DNA of 64,000 bases from Planctomycetota bacterium. GTDB taxonomy: Bacteria > Planctomycetota > UBA1135 > UBA2386. The position numbers and the translations under genes were made by a program. Position 1 is the first letter of the stretch. Every line of letters starts with the position of its first letter. Positions 17,184-26,579 of the stretch are shown one piece after another. The stretch covers positions 186,001 to 250,000 of the forward strand of contig JACKIC010000001.1 of assembly GCA_020638655.1 (NCBI GenBank), read 5' to 3'. Under the pieces are notes generated by a model. It saw nothing but the letters and a program-made list of their open reading frames with translations, did no database searches and was not told where the DNA came from.

Positions 17184-19234
17184 CAGAATCCCCTTCGGCG
17201 CCGCGACGCCGCGTCGTCCCCGTGACACGCCGAACACTCCGTCGGCAACGGCTTGTAGCGCACCGCCTGCACGCCGCCGATGTCCTCGATCTTGTGGCAC
17301 CCCGAGCAGGCGACGTTCTTGTGCGCGTCGCCGAGCGGGAAGTTCGAATCCAGGTTGTGCCGGAACGACAGCGTCGCGAAGCGCGTCGCGCTCTTGTGGC
17401 AGCGCGCGCAGTCGGTCGCGCCGAGCCGCTCGAACTGGCGCTGGTGCGGGTCGGCGTGACAGTCCGAGCACTCGCGGCCGCGCGGCTTGCCCCAGGTGCG
17501 CCCGGTCTCGGTCGGCGCGGCGAGCGGCGTGTGGCACGCGGCGCAGTCGAGCTTGCCGTGCGCGCCGGTGAGCGGGTAGCCCGCGAAGCGCTCGTGGTCG
17601 AAGCCGTTCGGCAGCACGCGGAACGAGACGCTGTCGTGACAGCGCTCGCAGCCGCTGCGGCCGCCGATCACGGCGTTGACCGGGTCGCGGTCGAAGCGCC
17701 CTTCGTGCGGGTCGGCGTGGCAGGTGACGCAACCGGCGAAGGCCTGTCCGGGCGGCGTGACGCGGCCGAGCCGGCGCTGGGGCCTGGCGTCCGGCTGCGG
17801 CACATGGCAATCGATGCAGTCGGCCTGATCGTGCGCGCCGAAGATCTTGAAGCCGGCCCAGCGGCCGTGGTCGAACGCGGCGTGGTCCACGTTGGCGAAC
17901 GCGTCGGTGCGGTGACACTCGGCGCAGGCGCCGCGCGGGTTGGCGGCGAGGATCGGCGAATGCTGCGCGAACGCCTCCTCGTGCGCGTCGGCGTGGCACT
18001 GTTCGCAGCGCCCGGGCGTGCCGTGGAAGCGCCGCGGCGTGTCGCTGGTCGGCTGCAGGTGACACTGTTCGCAAGCCGCCTGCACGTGGCCGCCGTCGAG
18101 CGGGAAGCTCGTGTCGGCGTGCTGCTGCACGCCGAACTCGGGCGGCGCGAAGTGCGTCGGGGCGTGGCACGAGACGCAGCCCTGCGCCGCGTACGGCCCC
18201 TTGTCGAACTGTCCGCCGTGCGGGTCGACGTGACAGACGCGGCAGTCGTTCGCCTTGCGCCCCGGGTGGCGCTCGCTCCATGCGGCACCGGGCGCATGGC
18301 ACTTGTCGCAGGCGACCTGATCGTGCGGCGCGGCCAGGGCGAAGCCGCCGAAGGCGTGCTGCTCGGGCGAGACCGTGACGGTCGCGTCGGTGAACTTGTC
18401 GCGTTCGAAGGTGTGGCAGACCCCGCAGGAGTCGGCGCCCGCGACGCCCGCGAGCTTCGCGTTGCCGGTCAGGAACGACGCGCTGTGCTGCGACTGGTGG
18501 CAGTCGGCGCAGCCGCGCTTCTCGGTGCGATCGGGACGCAGCCGCTCGAGCGCGTGCGCGTCGCCGTCGGCGTGGCAGTCGCGGCAGCCGACCGCGGCGT
18601 GGCCGCCCGACAACGACAACACCCGCTCGTGGCCGGGCACGAAGCGCTCCCGGAACGAGTCCTGGCCGTGGCAGGTCGCGCAGCCGAGCTGCATGCGGCC
18701 GCCGTGCGGATCGGCGTGACAGGTGGCGCAGTCCTGCTGGCGGCCGAGGAAACGCTTCTGCCCCTCGGCGAGCACTTCGGCCTCGGCGTTCTCGTGGCAC
18801 GCGGTGCAGTCCAGCTCGAGGTGCTTGCCGGCCATCGCGAAGCCGACCATCGCGTGGTCGAAGGTCTTGATGTCGGCGACGCCGGCCTGCGCGAAGGCGA
18901 GGCGGTTGACGAGCCGGAACTCGCCGCCGTGGTGTTCGCCGTGGCAGCTCGCGCAGTTGCCCGCGACCTGCTGACCGAGCCGCCCGTGCAGACCGTTGCC
19001 GCCGTCGAGCTGCGCACCGATGTCCGCATGGCACTCCAGGCACGACTTGCGCATGCTGCCGAACAGGCCGCCGTGGCACTGCGAACAGGCCTCGCCGCCG
19101 GCGATCTTCTCGATGCCGGCGTGCACGGTCGAGATCGGCCCCGGCGACTTGCGGTCGGTGGCGACGAACGCCATGAAGCCGACGCACAGCGCCGAGACGA
19201 GGGTGAGCACGATGCCCGCTGCGCGCCGCTTCAC
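17183..19234 (-). CDS. Twenty-three-CXXCH multihaem cytochrome c with N-terminal membrane anchor
   Basis: 683 residues from the GTG at 19234 (GGAGG close upstream; GTGA overlap with the flavoprotein stop). An uncleaved or signal helix is at residues 7-28 (IVLTLVSALCVGFMAFVA). I count 23 CXXCH sites between about residues 50 and 675, roughly one per 27 residues. Many are in the repeating block CxxCHADPHxG(R/Q)F, indicating internal duplication of a cytochrome c3-like or MtrA-like unit. Extra His in each block (GHE, FDH, GAH) can ligate the haems. Such a chain is long enough to span the periplasm. Predicted electron wire from the membrane flavoprotein to the porin. Confidence 0.9.
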   Translation of the reverse strand: MKRRAAGIVLTLVSALCVGFMAFVATDRKSPGPISTVHAGIEKIAGGEACSQCHGGLFGSMRKSCLECHADIGAQLDGGNGLHGRLGQQVAGNCASCHGEHHGGEFRLVNRLAFAQAGVADIKTFDHAMVGFAMAGKHLELDCTACHENAEAEVLAEGQKRFLGRQQDCATCHADPHGGRMQLGCATCHGQDSFRERFVPGHERVLSLSGGHAAVGCRDCHADGDAHALERLRPDRTEKRGCADCHQSQHSASFLTGNAKLAGVAGADSCGVCHTFERDKFTDATVTVSPEQHAFGGFALAAPHDQVACDKCHAPGAAWSERHPGRKANDCRVCHVDPHGGQFDKGPYAAQGCVSCHAPTHFAPPEFGVQQHADTSFPLDGGHVQAACEQCHLQPTSDTPRRFHGTPGRCEQCHADAHEEAFAQHSPILAANPRGACAECHRTDAFANVDHAAFDHGRWAGFKIFGAHDQADCIDCHVPQPDARPQRRLGRVTPPGQAFAGCVTCHADPHEGRFDRDPVNAVIGGRSGCERCHDSVSFRVLPNGFDHERFAGYPLTGAHGKLDCAACHTPLAAPTETGRTWGKPRGRECSDCHADPHQRQFERLGATDCARCHKSATRFATLSFRHNLDSNFPLGDAHKNVACSGCHKIEDIGGVQAVRYKPLPTECSACHGDDAASRRRRGF

Positions 19235-21471
19235 AGCCCACCTCCGGAGAAGGCGCCGTGCAGCGTGGCCACGACCACGTGGATCACCACCAGCAGCACG
19301 ACCAGGATCGCCAACCAGCGATGCAGCCAGCGCCACGAGCCGAGCAGGGCGCGCAGGTCTTCGAGGTGGGCCACGGCGATCGCCGCGCCGTGTGCCGAGC
19401 GCGCCTGCGCCGCGAAGGCCGCGAACTCACCCGCGTCGACGGCCGCAGCCGCGGCCGCGCGCCGCAGCTTGCGCAGCGTCCACCACAGGTCGAGCTGCAG
19501 CCCGACCAGCGCGAACACGCGGCCGACCCAGGTCGAGCGCCACTGCCGCCGCTCGACGAGCGCGTCGATCGACGCCGCTGCGTGGCGCGTGAACTCGCTG
19601 CTGCCCTCGGCGCGGTGCAGCGCGTCGAGCTCCGCGCGCACCTTGTCGAGCTCGAGCTCGCGCCCGTTCGCGGCGCGCGGCAGCCACGCGTAGAACCAGC
19701 GCCCGATCGCGCCGGTGACGAGCAGCACCAGGAGGCCCCAGAACGCGAACCCGCCGGGCGTCTGCCGCGGCGCCATCGCGCCGTGCTGCATCGCGAGCAG
19801 CAGCGCCAGCACGCCGGTGGCGACGTGCACGTTGAGCCACGTCGGCAGCGCGCCCAGCCGCAGCCCAAGCCACATCTGGCGCCGCGCCAGGTAGGCGAGG
19901 TTGACGAGGATCGCGCCGGCGCTGGCGATGCCGAACCACAGCCCCAGGCCGCGGTCGGCACTCAGCAGCGCGTGCTTGGGGTCCATGGCGCGTTCGGCCG
20001 CGGACAACCCGTAGTAGTCGTGGTGCCAGACCAGGAACGCGAGCGCCGCGACGGTCATGGCCAGGCCCCAGACCAGCGCGGGCAGCAGCTCGGCGCCGCG
20101 GCTCTGCGGCGCGGCGACCGGCGCGTTCGCGGCCGCCAGCGCAGCCTCGTCCTGGTGCGAATGGTCGAACGAGATGCCGCTGCGCTGCAGCGGACCGAAC
20201 GGCGGCTCGCCGCCGATCATCACGAACACGTCGTCGACCGGCAGCTCCTGCTTCGCGCCGGCGACGCGCAGCTCGACGCGATCTGCATGGATGGCGGCGA
20301 CCTGCGTGCTCATGCAGGCGCGCACGCGCCCCGCGGCGATCTGCGCGGTGATGCGCTGCTTGTTCTTGCTGCGCAGCCGCACGAAGGCGTCCTGGCGATA
20401 GGCGATCGTGACCTCGGTGCCCGGCTGCTCGGCGAGCGCGAGCGCGGCCTCGACGGCGCTGTCGCCGCCGCCGACGACCAGCGCGCGACGACCCGCGTAG
20501 GCGGCGGCGTCGATCAGGCTGTAGGCGACGTTGGGCAGGTCCTCGCCGGCGACGCCGAGCCGCCGCGGCATGCCGCGGCGACCGATCGCGAGCACGACGC
20601 TGCGCGCGCGATACACCCCGGCGCTGGTGTGCACGACGAGCACGTCGTCGTCCTCACGCTCGATGTGTTCGAAGGTCACGCCGCCGACGAACGGCAGCGC
20701 GTGCCGGTCGGCGATGCCCTGCCACAGCTCGACGAGCTCTTCCTTGGCGTACTCGCGCTCGCGCATGCGGCCGTGCAGCGGCAGGTCGACCGGCTGCGTC
20801 AGCACCAGCTTGCGGCGCGGATACTTGGCGACGGTGCCGCCGACGATCGGCTCCTGGTCGATCAGCACGAAGTTGGCGCCGCCCGCGGTGAGCCCGAGCG
20901 CGCAGGCGATGCCGCCAGGTCCCGCACCGACCACGACCGCGTCGAGCACTTCGTCGTCCCCGCCCGCGGTGGTCACCGCGCAGCGACTCAACACCTGTTC
21001 GGCGACCGCAGAACCCTGCACGATCGCGGTGCGGATCAAGGCCCGCGCGGTGATCTCACCGGCCAGGAACACGCCCGGCATGCCGACGGCCTGCAGCGCC
21101 TCGTCGAGCACCGGCACGTCGTCCCTCTGGGACAGGTCGCCGCGGCTCAGCGTCACCGCGCCCACGGGGCACTCGGCGACGCAGTGCGCGTGGCCGACGC
21201 AGGACGCGGCGTTGACGACCGCGGCCTGACCGTGCACGAGCTGCAGCACGCCGTCCTCGGGGCACGACTTCACGCACGTGCCGCAGCCCAGGCAGCGCGA
21301 CAGGTCGATGACCGGCACCTGCAGCGGCGCCGCGGACAACTCGCGCGACGACGCCTGCCGGCGCTCTTGGACCACGGCCGCCTGCCGCACCAGCTCGGTA
21401 TGGCGGTGCCACGACGCGGCCAGGGCCAGCGCCAGCACCACCGCCAGTGTGCACAGCAGCATCCAGGTCAT
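19231..21471 (-). CDS. Membrane-bound FAD/4Fe-4S oxidoreductase with haem-b-like C-terminal domain
   Basis: 746 residues. Helix 3-20, then a ferredoxin domain: C60xxC63xxC66xxxC70P and a second site C91xxH94xxC97xxxC101P, where His replaces the second Cys. Next is a stretch like the FAD-closing end of thioredoxin reductases (PGVFLAGEITARALIRTAI), placed before rather than after the flavin domain. The flavin domain is YpdA/TrxR-like, with GAGPGG at 184-189, VVGGGDSA for NAD(P) and no CxxC dithiol. The last about 290 residues carry about five helices with paired His (NVHVATG, MQHGAM, LHRWLAI, VIHVVVATLHG) suggesting haem b. Predicted electron entry module of the conduit, from NAD(P)H or ferredoxin. 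Direction unknown. Confidence 0.85.
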   Translation of the reverse strand: MTWMLLCTLAVVLALALAASWHRHTELVRQAAVVQERRQASSRELSAAPLQVPVIDLSRCLGCGTCVKSCPEDGVLQLVHGQAAVVNAASCVGHAHCVAECPVGAVTLSRGDLSQRDDVPVLDEALQAVGMPGVFLAGEITARALIRTAIVQGSAVAEQVLSRCAVTTAGGDDEVLDAVVVGAGPGGIACALGLTAGGANFVLIDQEPIVGGTVAKYPRRKLVLTQPVDLPLHGRMREREYAKEELVELWQGIADRHALPFVGGVTFEHIEREDDDVLVVHTSAGVYRARSVVLAIGRRGMPRRLGVAGEDLPNVAYSLIDAAAYAGRRALVVGGGDSAVEAALALAEQPGTEVTIAYRQDAFVRLRSKNKQRITAQIAAGRVRACMSTQVAAIHADRVELRVAGAKQELPVDDVFVMIGGEPPFGPLQRSGISFDHSHQDEAALAAANAPVAAPQSRGAELLPALVWGLAMTVAALAFLVWHHDYYGLSAAERAMDPKHALLSADRGLGLWFGIASAGAILVNLAYLARRQMWLGLRLGALPTWLNVHVATGVLALLLAMQHGAMAPRQTPGGFAFWGLLVLLVTGAIGRWFYAWLPRAANGRELELDKVRAELDALHRAEGSSEFTRHAAASIDALVERRQWRSTWVGRVFALVGLQLDLWWTLRKLRRAAAAAAVDAGEFAAFAAQARSAHGAAIAVAHLEDLRALLGSWRWLHRWLAILVVLLVVIHVVVATLHGAFSGGGL

Positions 21472-21515
21472 GGGTGACTCTCCGCGTCCGGCGACGCGCC
21501 CGCCCCGCGCTCAGC

Positions 21516-22184
21516 TCAGCGGCCCAGGCCCGACGGCGCCGCCGGCAGGGCGGCGTTCTCGACGTAGGCGCGCGACGCGGCGAGGCTCGACTCCATCAGG
21601 CGGTCGAGATCGCGCGCGTTGTTGGCGACCACCTTGACCTCCTCCTGGATCTCGTCGAGCGCACTGGCATTGAGGTCGTGAGCCAGGAACGTCGCGTGGT
21701 CGCGCAGCGCCTTGACGTAGGCGTCGAACTGGTCCTGCGCCGGCACCACGGCCTTGGTGATCGCGTCGTAACGCTCCTTGGTGACCGCGAAGCGCAGCTC
21801 GCTGCGCTGCCGCAGCCGCTCGCTGGTGATCGCCGCGGTGCTCTTCTGCCATTCGCGGAACACCGGCTCACCGGCGGCGACCATCGGACCGACGGTCTCG
21901 CGGAAGCGGTGCGCCTGCTCTTCGGCGGCGTCGATCGACTGCACGAAGCGCGCGTAGCTGACGGTCGCGGCCTCCTTGGCGAAGTTGCCGCTCGCCAGCG
22001 TGTTCAGGCGATCGAACGAGTCGCCGATCGCCTGGCGCGAACGCTCGGCTTCGACGTGCACGCGCTCGATCCAGGAGACGAGTTCGTCGACCTGGACCGG
22101 AGCGTTCTGCTGGTTGGAGCCGCTGGCGCAGCCGGTCAGCAGGAGAGAGAGGGTCAACAGTGGAGTTGCGAGTCGTCGTGGCAT
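21516..22184 (-). CDS. DUF2959-family lipoprotein
   Basis: 222 residues with a lipobox LLTGC (Cys19). The remainder is alpha-helical and probably coiled-coil (IERVHVEAERSRQAIGDSFD; LRQRSELRFAVTKERYDAITK), matching the DUF2959 family. It ends 44 bases before the FAD/Fe-S gene on the same strand and may be the first gene of the cytochrome operon. Role unknown; an envelope scaffold is possible. Confidence 0.75.
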   Translation of the reverse strand: MPRRLATPLLTLSLLLTGCASGSNQQNAPVQVDELVSWIERVHVEAERSRQAIGDSFDRLNTLASGNFAKEAATVSYARFVQSIDAAEEQAHRFRETVGPMVAAGEPVFREWQKSTAAITSERLRQRSELRFAVTKERYDAITKAVVPAQDQFDAYVKALRDHATFLAHDLNASALDEIQEEVKVVANNARDLDRLMESSLAASRAYVENAALPAAPSGLGR

Positions 22185-22393
22185 CGGTCTCGATTCTGAG
22201 CAGGGCGCCGGCCTGGGCGCCACAGTTCCTTTCCCCTGATCGACCGATGCGATCGGCGGCTTGAACGCTCCGGGCCAGAACGAGACGCGCACCGCCGCAA
22301 CGACGGCGACACCGACCGGACCGGATCGACACGCAGCTTGCGCGATCGGCATCGGGACCGCCTCGCTCGTGGACTTCCGATACGCTGCCCTGG

Positions 22394-23152
22394 ATGAGAC
22401 TTACGATCCTCGGTTCGGGCACGGCGATCCCGGAGGCGGACCGTTTTCCTGCCGGCTATCTGCTGCAAACCGAGGCCCTGACGGCGATGGTCGACTGCGG
22501 CCCCGGCACGCTGCGACGGCTCGCGCAGGCCGGGGGATCGATCGCGCAGCTCGACGCGGTGCTGCTCACGCACTACCACACCGACCACTGCGCCGATCTG
22601 GCGGCGCTGCTGTTCGCGCTGCGCTCGCCGCAGTTCGAAGGTCGGGCGCCGATGCACCTGTACGGCGCGACCGGGCTCGAGCGCCTCGTCGGCAAGCTCA
22701 CCGAAGCATGGCCCTGGCTGGCGCCGCGCGGCTACGAGCTGCGCCTGCACGAACTGACGCCCGGCGGGTTCGCGCTCGGCGACATCAACATGCAGGCGAT
22801 CCCGATCCGGCACACGGCGCAGAGCCTCGGGTATCGCGCGACCACCGCCGCGGGCACCATGGCCTTCAGCGGCGACGCCGACACCTGCGACGAGCTGGTC
22901 GACCTGGCCCGGGACGCCGACGTGTTCGTCTGCGACGCGGCGACACCGGACGACGAGAAGCTCGACGGCCACCTGACGCCGGGCCTGGCCGCCGCCTACG
23001 CCGCGCGCGGCGGCGCGCGGCACCTGGTGCTCACGCATTTCTACCCGGCCTGCCGCGGCCGCGACCTGACGGCGATGGCGCGCGCCGCATTCGCGGGCGA
23101 GATCACCGAGGCCGTGGACCTGCACCAGATTGCGCTGCCCGGGAACGCCTGA
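22394..23152 (+). CDS. Metallo-beta-lactamase-fold hydrolase (RNase Z-like)
   Basis: 252 residues. N-terminal strand MRLTILGSGTAIPEADRFPA, then the metal-binding HYHTDHCAD (HxHxDH, residues about 60-66). Later ligands are in RHTAQSLGYR, FSGDADTCDEL and LTHFYP. The order is that of ribonuclease Z / arylsulfatase-type MBL enzymes, but the protein is shorter than RNase Z (about 300) and lacks its clear exosite arm, so the substrate is unassigned. It faces away from the cytochrome cluster across a 209-base divergent gap in which I see no clear site. Confidence 0.85.
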   Translation: MRLTILGSGTAIPEADRFPAGYLLQTEALTAMVDCGPGTLRRLAQAGGSIAQLDAVLLTHYHTDHCADLAALLFALRSPQFEGRAPMHLYGATGLERLVGKLTEAWPWLAPRGYELRLHELTPGGFALGDINMQAIPIRHTAQSLGYRATTAAGTMAFSGDADTCDELVDLARDADVFVCDAATPDDEKLDGHLTPGLAAAYAARGGARHLVLTHFYPACRGRDLTAMARAAFAGEITEAVDLHQIALPGNA

Positions 23153-23223
23153 GTCCTGAGCGGCGACATCCTCGACGGCAACATCCTGGACTGGGCCGCG
23201 ACCCCGGCGCCTATGCTGCCGCG

Positions 23224-23868
23224 ATGGCCGATCTTGACCCTACCGGACAACGCATCGTCGGCGTGTTGATCGAGAAGCAGCTCTCGGTCCCCGACAGCTA
23301 CCCCCTGACCGAGAACTCGCTGCTCGCCGGCTGCAACCAATCGAGCAACCGCGACCCCGTCGGCGAGTACGAGTCGTTCCAGATCGCGGGCGCGCTGATG
23401 GCGCTGCACGAGCAGAACTGGGTCGCGCGCGTCGAAGGCGCCGGCAGGGTGCCGAAGTACCGCCACCGCGCCGACGAGCGGCTCGGCGCCGATCCGAAGG
23501 TGCTCGCGGTGATGGCCGAACTGCTGCTGCGCGGCCCGCAGGCGCCCGGCGCGCTCAAGCCGCGCGTGGCGCGCATGGGTTACCACGCCGAACCGGCCGC
23601 GATCGAGGCGCTGCTACGCGGCCTCGCCGAACAGCGCCCGCCGCTGGTCGAGCAGCTGCCGCTGGGGCCGCGCGAGCGCGACCGCCGATGGCGTCACCTG
23701 CTCGGCCCGCGGGCCGAGAGCTCCGTCCCACGGGCATCGGCGGCACCGCAACCGGCGCCGGCGCCGGCCGCCGCGACGGCGGCGCCCCCCGACCTCGCGT
23801 CGCGGGTCGAGGCCCTCGAAGCCGAGGTCGCCGCGCTGCGACGCCGCCTCGACGAACTCGGCGCCTGA
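23224..23868 (+). CDS. YceH-like (DUF480) protein
   Basis: 214 residues. The family core is at 6-165: QRIVGVLIEKQLSVPDSYPL, then ACNQ-type segment GCNQSSNRDPV and VPKYRHR, folding as two winged helices. After a Pro/Ala-rich linker the protein ends in a short coiled coil (SRVEALEAEVAALRRRLDEL). Cellular role not established. No obvious operon partner; htpG follows after 94 bases. Confidence 0.85.
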   Translation: MADLDPTGQRIVGVLIEKQLSVPDSYPLTENSLLAGCNQSSNRDPVGEYESFQIAGALMALHEQNWVARVEGAGRVPKYRHRADERLGADPKVLAVMAELLLRGPQAPGALKPRVARMGYHAEPAAIEALLRGLAEQRPPLVEQLPLGPRERDRRWRHLLGPRAESSVPRASAAPQPAPAPAAATAAPPDLASRVEALEAEVAALRRRLDELGA

Positions 23869-23962
23869 CCCGACTGCGCCGAAGCCCGACGCCGCCCTTG
23901 AACGGCCGCGCCGCCGTCGCAATCCTGGTTGCCCTTCGAACCCCCTGAAAAGCACCCACACC

Positions 23963-25858
23963 ATGACCGGAACCGTCGAGAAGCACGTATTCCAGGCCGA
24001 GGTCAACGAGGTCCTGTCGCTCGTCGTCAACTCGCTCTACTCGCACCGCGAGGTGTTCCTGCGCGAGCTGATCAGCAACGCGGCCGACGCCATCGATCAA
24101 CTCAACTTCCGCGCCCTGACCGACCACGGCCTGTTGGCCGAGGACAAGGAGCTGCGCATCGAACTGATCCGCGACGAGCAGGCCGGCACGCTGACGATCC
24201 GCGACAACGGCATCGGCATGACCCGCGACGAGCTGATCGAGCACCTGGGCACGATCGCGCGCAGCGGCAGCAAGAAGCTGATGCAGTCGCTGAGCGCCGA
24301 ACAGAAGAAGGACCTCTCCCTGATCGGCCAGTTCGGCGTCGGCTTCTACTCGGCGTTCCTGGTCGCCGACACCGTGACCGTGACCACGCGCAAGGCCGGC
24401 TCCGACGAGACCTGGATCTGGGAGAGCCAGGCCAAGGGCGACTTCGAGATCCGCGCCGGCGAGCGCGCCACGCGCGGCACCGACATCGTGCTGCACCTCA
24501 AGGAAGACGCGAAGGAATACGTGCAGGAGTGGCCGGTGCGCGACGTCGTGCGCAAGTACAGCGACTTCGTGCGCTGGCCGATCCGCATGCAGACCGAGCA
24601 CGGCGAGGGCGACGACAAGAAGCTCGAGTGGCAGACCCTCAACAGCGCGCGCGCGCTGTGGTCGCGGCCGAAGAGCGAGGTCACCGACGAGCAGTACGAG
24701 GAGTTCTACAAGTCGACGTCGCACGACTGGCAGGCGCCGCTCGGCTGGACCCACTTCAAGGTCGAGGGCACGCACGAGCTCACCGGCCTGCTCTACGTGC
24801 CGAGCAAGGCCCCGTTCGACCTGGTCGACAAGCGCCACAGCGGCGTGCGCCTGTTCGTCAAGCGCGTGTTCATCATGGACGACGCGCAGGAGATCGTGCC
24901 TGAGTGGCTGCGCTTCGTGCGCGGCATCGTCGACAGCGAGGACCTGCCGCTGAACGTTTCGCGCGAGATCCTGCAGAAGGACGCGACCACGCGCTTCATC
25001 AAGAAGCAGGTGGTCGGCAAGACGCTGTCGCTGCTCGAGGAGCTCGCCGCCGAGGGCGAGACCGAGCGCGAGGTCGACGGCGAGAAGCAGAAGGTGCGCC
25101 GCTACGAGACGTTCTGGACCGAGTTCGGCCGCATGCTCAAGGAAGGCGTCTACCACGACTTCGAGTCGCGCGACCGGCTCGCCGGCCTGCTGCGCTTCCG
25201 CAGCTCGCACGACGACGGCTGGCACTCGTTCGCCGACTACGTCGGCCGCATGCAGGCCGAGCAGAAGGCGATCTACTACGTCGCCGCCGACAGCCTCGCG
25301 ACCGCGAAGTCGAGCCCGCACATCGAGGCGCTCGAGAAGCGCGGCTTCGAGGTGCTGCTGATGACCGACTCGATCGACGAGTGGGTCGTCGACGCGCTGC
25401 GCGAGTTCGACGGCAAGCAGCTCGTGAGCGCGGCCAAGGGCGCGCTCGACCTGCCCGAGACCGAAGAGGAGAAGCAGCACAAGGAAGAGCTGCAGAAGGA
25501 GCTCAAGCCCGTGCTCGAGCGCGCCCAGAAGGTGCTCGACGAGGACGTCAAGGAGGTCCGCGTCACCGACCGCCTGACCGACTCCCCGTCGTGCCTGGTC
25601 AACGACGGCCTCGGCATGAGCGCGCGCCAGGAGCGCGTGCTGCGCGAAGCCGGCCACGACGTGCCCAAGCAGAAGCGCGTGCTCGAACTCAACCCCGAGC
25701 ATCCCGTGGTCAAGCGGCTCGCCGCGCTGACCGATGAGGGACAGTTCGCCGAGTGGACGCAACTGCTCCACGACCAGGCGCTGCTCGCCGAGGGCGCGCT
25801 GCCGAGCGACCCGGCCGCGTTCGCGCGGCGCGTCGCCAAACTGATGTCCAAGGCCTGA
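23963..25858 (+). CDS. htpG: Molecular chaperone HtpG (Hsp90)
   Basis: 631 residues, close to the usual 610-635. ATP-binding GHKL domain: ELISNAADAIDQLNF (near 35), DNGIGMTRDEL and IGQFGVGFYSAFLV. The middle domain has LYVPSKAPFDL and LRFVRGIVDSEDLPLNVSRE, and the C-terminal dimerisation domain follows with NPEHPVVKRL near 580. The ATPase-driven chaperone acts in the cytoplasm. ATG 23963 follows a weak Shine-Dalgarno. The nitroreductase starts three bases after the stop, so the two are likely co-transcribed. Confidence 0.95.
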   Translation: MTGTVEKHVFQAEVNEVLSLVVNSLYSHREVFLRELISNAADAIDQLNFRALTDHGLLAEDKELRIELIRDEQAGTLTIRDNGIGMTRDELIEHLGTIARSGSKKLMQSLSAEQKKDLSLIGQFGVGFYSAFLVADTVTVTTRKAGSDETWIWESQAKGDFEIRAGERATRGTDIVLHLKEDAKEYVQEWPVRDVVRKYSDFVRWPIRMQTEHGEGDDKKLEWQTLNSARALWSRPKSEVTDEQYEEFYKSTSHDWQAPLGWTHFKVEGTHELTGLLYVPSKAPFDLVDKRHSGVRLFVKRVFIMDDAQEIVPEWLRFVRGIVDSEDLPLNVSREILQKDATTRFIKKQVVGKTLSLLEELAAEGETEREVDGEKQKVRRYETFWTEFGRMLKEGVYHDFESRDRLAGLLRFRSSHDDGWHSFADYVGRMQAEQKAIYYVAADSLATAKSSPHIEALEKRGFEVLLMTDSIDEWVVDALREFDGKQLVSAAKGALDLPETEEEKQHKEELQKELKPVLERAQKVLDEDVKEVRVTDRLTDSPSCLVNDGLGMSARQERVLREAGHDVPKQKRVLELNPEHPVVKRLAALTDEGQFAEWTQLLHDQALLAEGALPSDPAAFARRVAKLMSKA

Positions 25859-25861
25859 TCG

Positions 25862-26506
25862 ATGACCGACGCCGAAGAAGTCCGCACGCGCCTGCACTGG
25901 CGGTACGCCACCAAGCTGTTCGACTCCGGCCGGGCGATCCCCGCGGACGTCTGGGCCGTGCTCGAGGAGAGCCTGGTGCTCGCGCCGTCGTCGTTCGGAC
26001 TGCAGCCGTGGAAGTTCCTGGTCGTCGACGACAAGGAGCTGCGCGCCGAGTTGCGCAAGCACTCGTGGAACCAGGCGCAGATCACCGACGCCGACAAGCT
26101 CGTGGTGTTCACGAGCCAGCGCACGATGGCCGCGGCCGACGTCGATCGCTACGTCTCGCGCACCTGCGAAGTGCGGGACATGGCGCCAGAGACGCTCGCC
26201 GGCTACCGCAACGTCATCGTCGGCTTCCTCGAGAAGGGCTGGGCGGCGCGCGACCTGCAGGGCTGGAACACCCGCCAGGTCTATCTCGCGCTCGGACAGT
26301 TCATGACCGCGGCGGCGATGCTCGGCGTCGACACGTGCCCGATGGAGGGCATCGACATGGCGGCCTACGACCGCGTGCTCGGCCTCGAGGGCACGCCGTT
26401 CACGACCGCGGTGGCGTGCACGGCGGGCTATCGCGCCGAGGCCGACAAGTACGCGCGCGCAGCGAAAGTGCGCTACGACGCGGCCGAAGTGATCGAACGG
26501 CGCTGA
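25862..26506 (+). CDS. NfsB-type NAD(P)H nitroreductase / oxidoreductase (FMN)
   Basis: 214 residues with the nitroreductase fold: RYATKLFD (residues 14-21), LAPSSFGLQPWKF (FMN phosphate contacts) and LGVDTCPMEGID, as in oxygen-insensitive NfsB and related dihydropteridine-reductase-like proteins. Reduces nitroaromatics, quinones or flavins with NAD(P)H; the natural substrate is not visible. Starts three bases after the htpG stop. Confidence 0.88.
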   Translation: MTDAEEVRTRLHWRYATKLFDSGRAIPADVWAVLEESLVLAPSSFGLQPWKFLVVDDKELRAELRKHSWNQAQITDADKLVVFTSQRTMAAADVDRYVSRTCEVRDMAPETLAGYRNVIVGFLEKGWAARDLQGWNTRQVYLALGQFMTAAAMLGVDTCPMEGIDMAAYDRVLGLEGTPFTTAVACTAGYRAEADKYARAAKVRYDAAEVIERR

Positions 26507-26579
26507 CCGCCAGCGCCGTTGCCACCGGGCGGTGCCGACCGACCACACGAGCCGGCGGTCGTGGGTCGATAGCGTGGGC

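Noticed and set aside
23897..23925. Possible sigma-32 promoter before htpG (CTTGAA at 23897-23902)
   Set aside because: The downstream box fits only about half of the CCCCATNT consensus, and sigma-32-type rules may not apply to this lineage.
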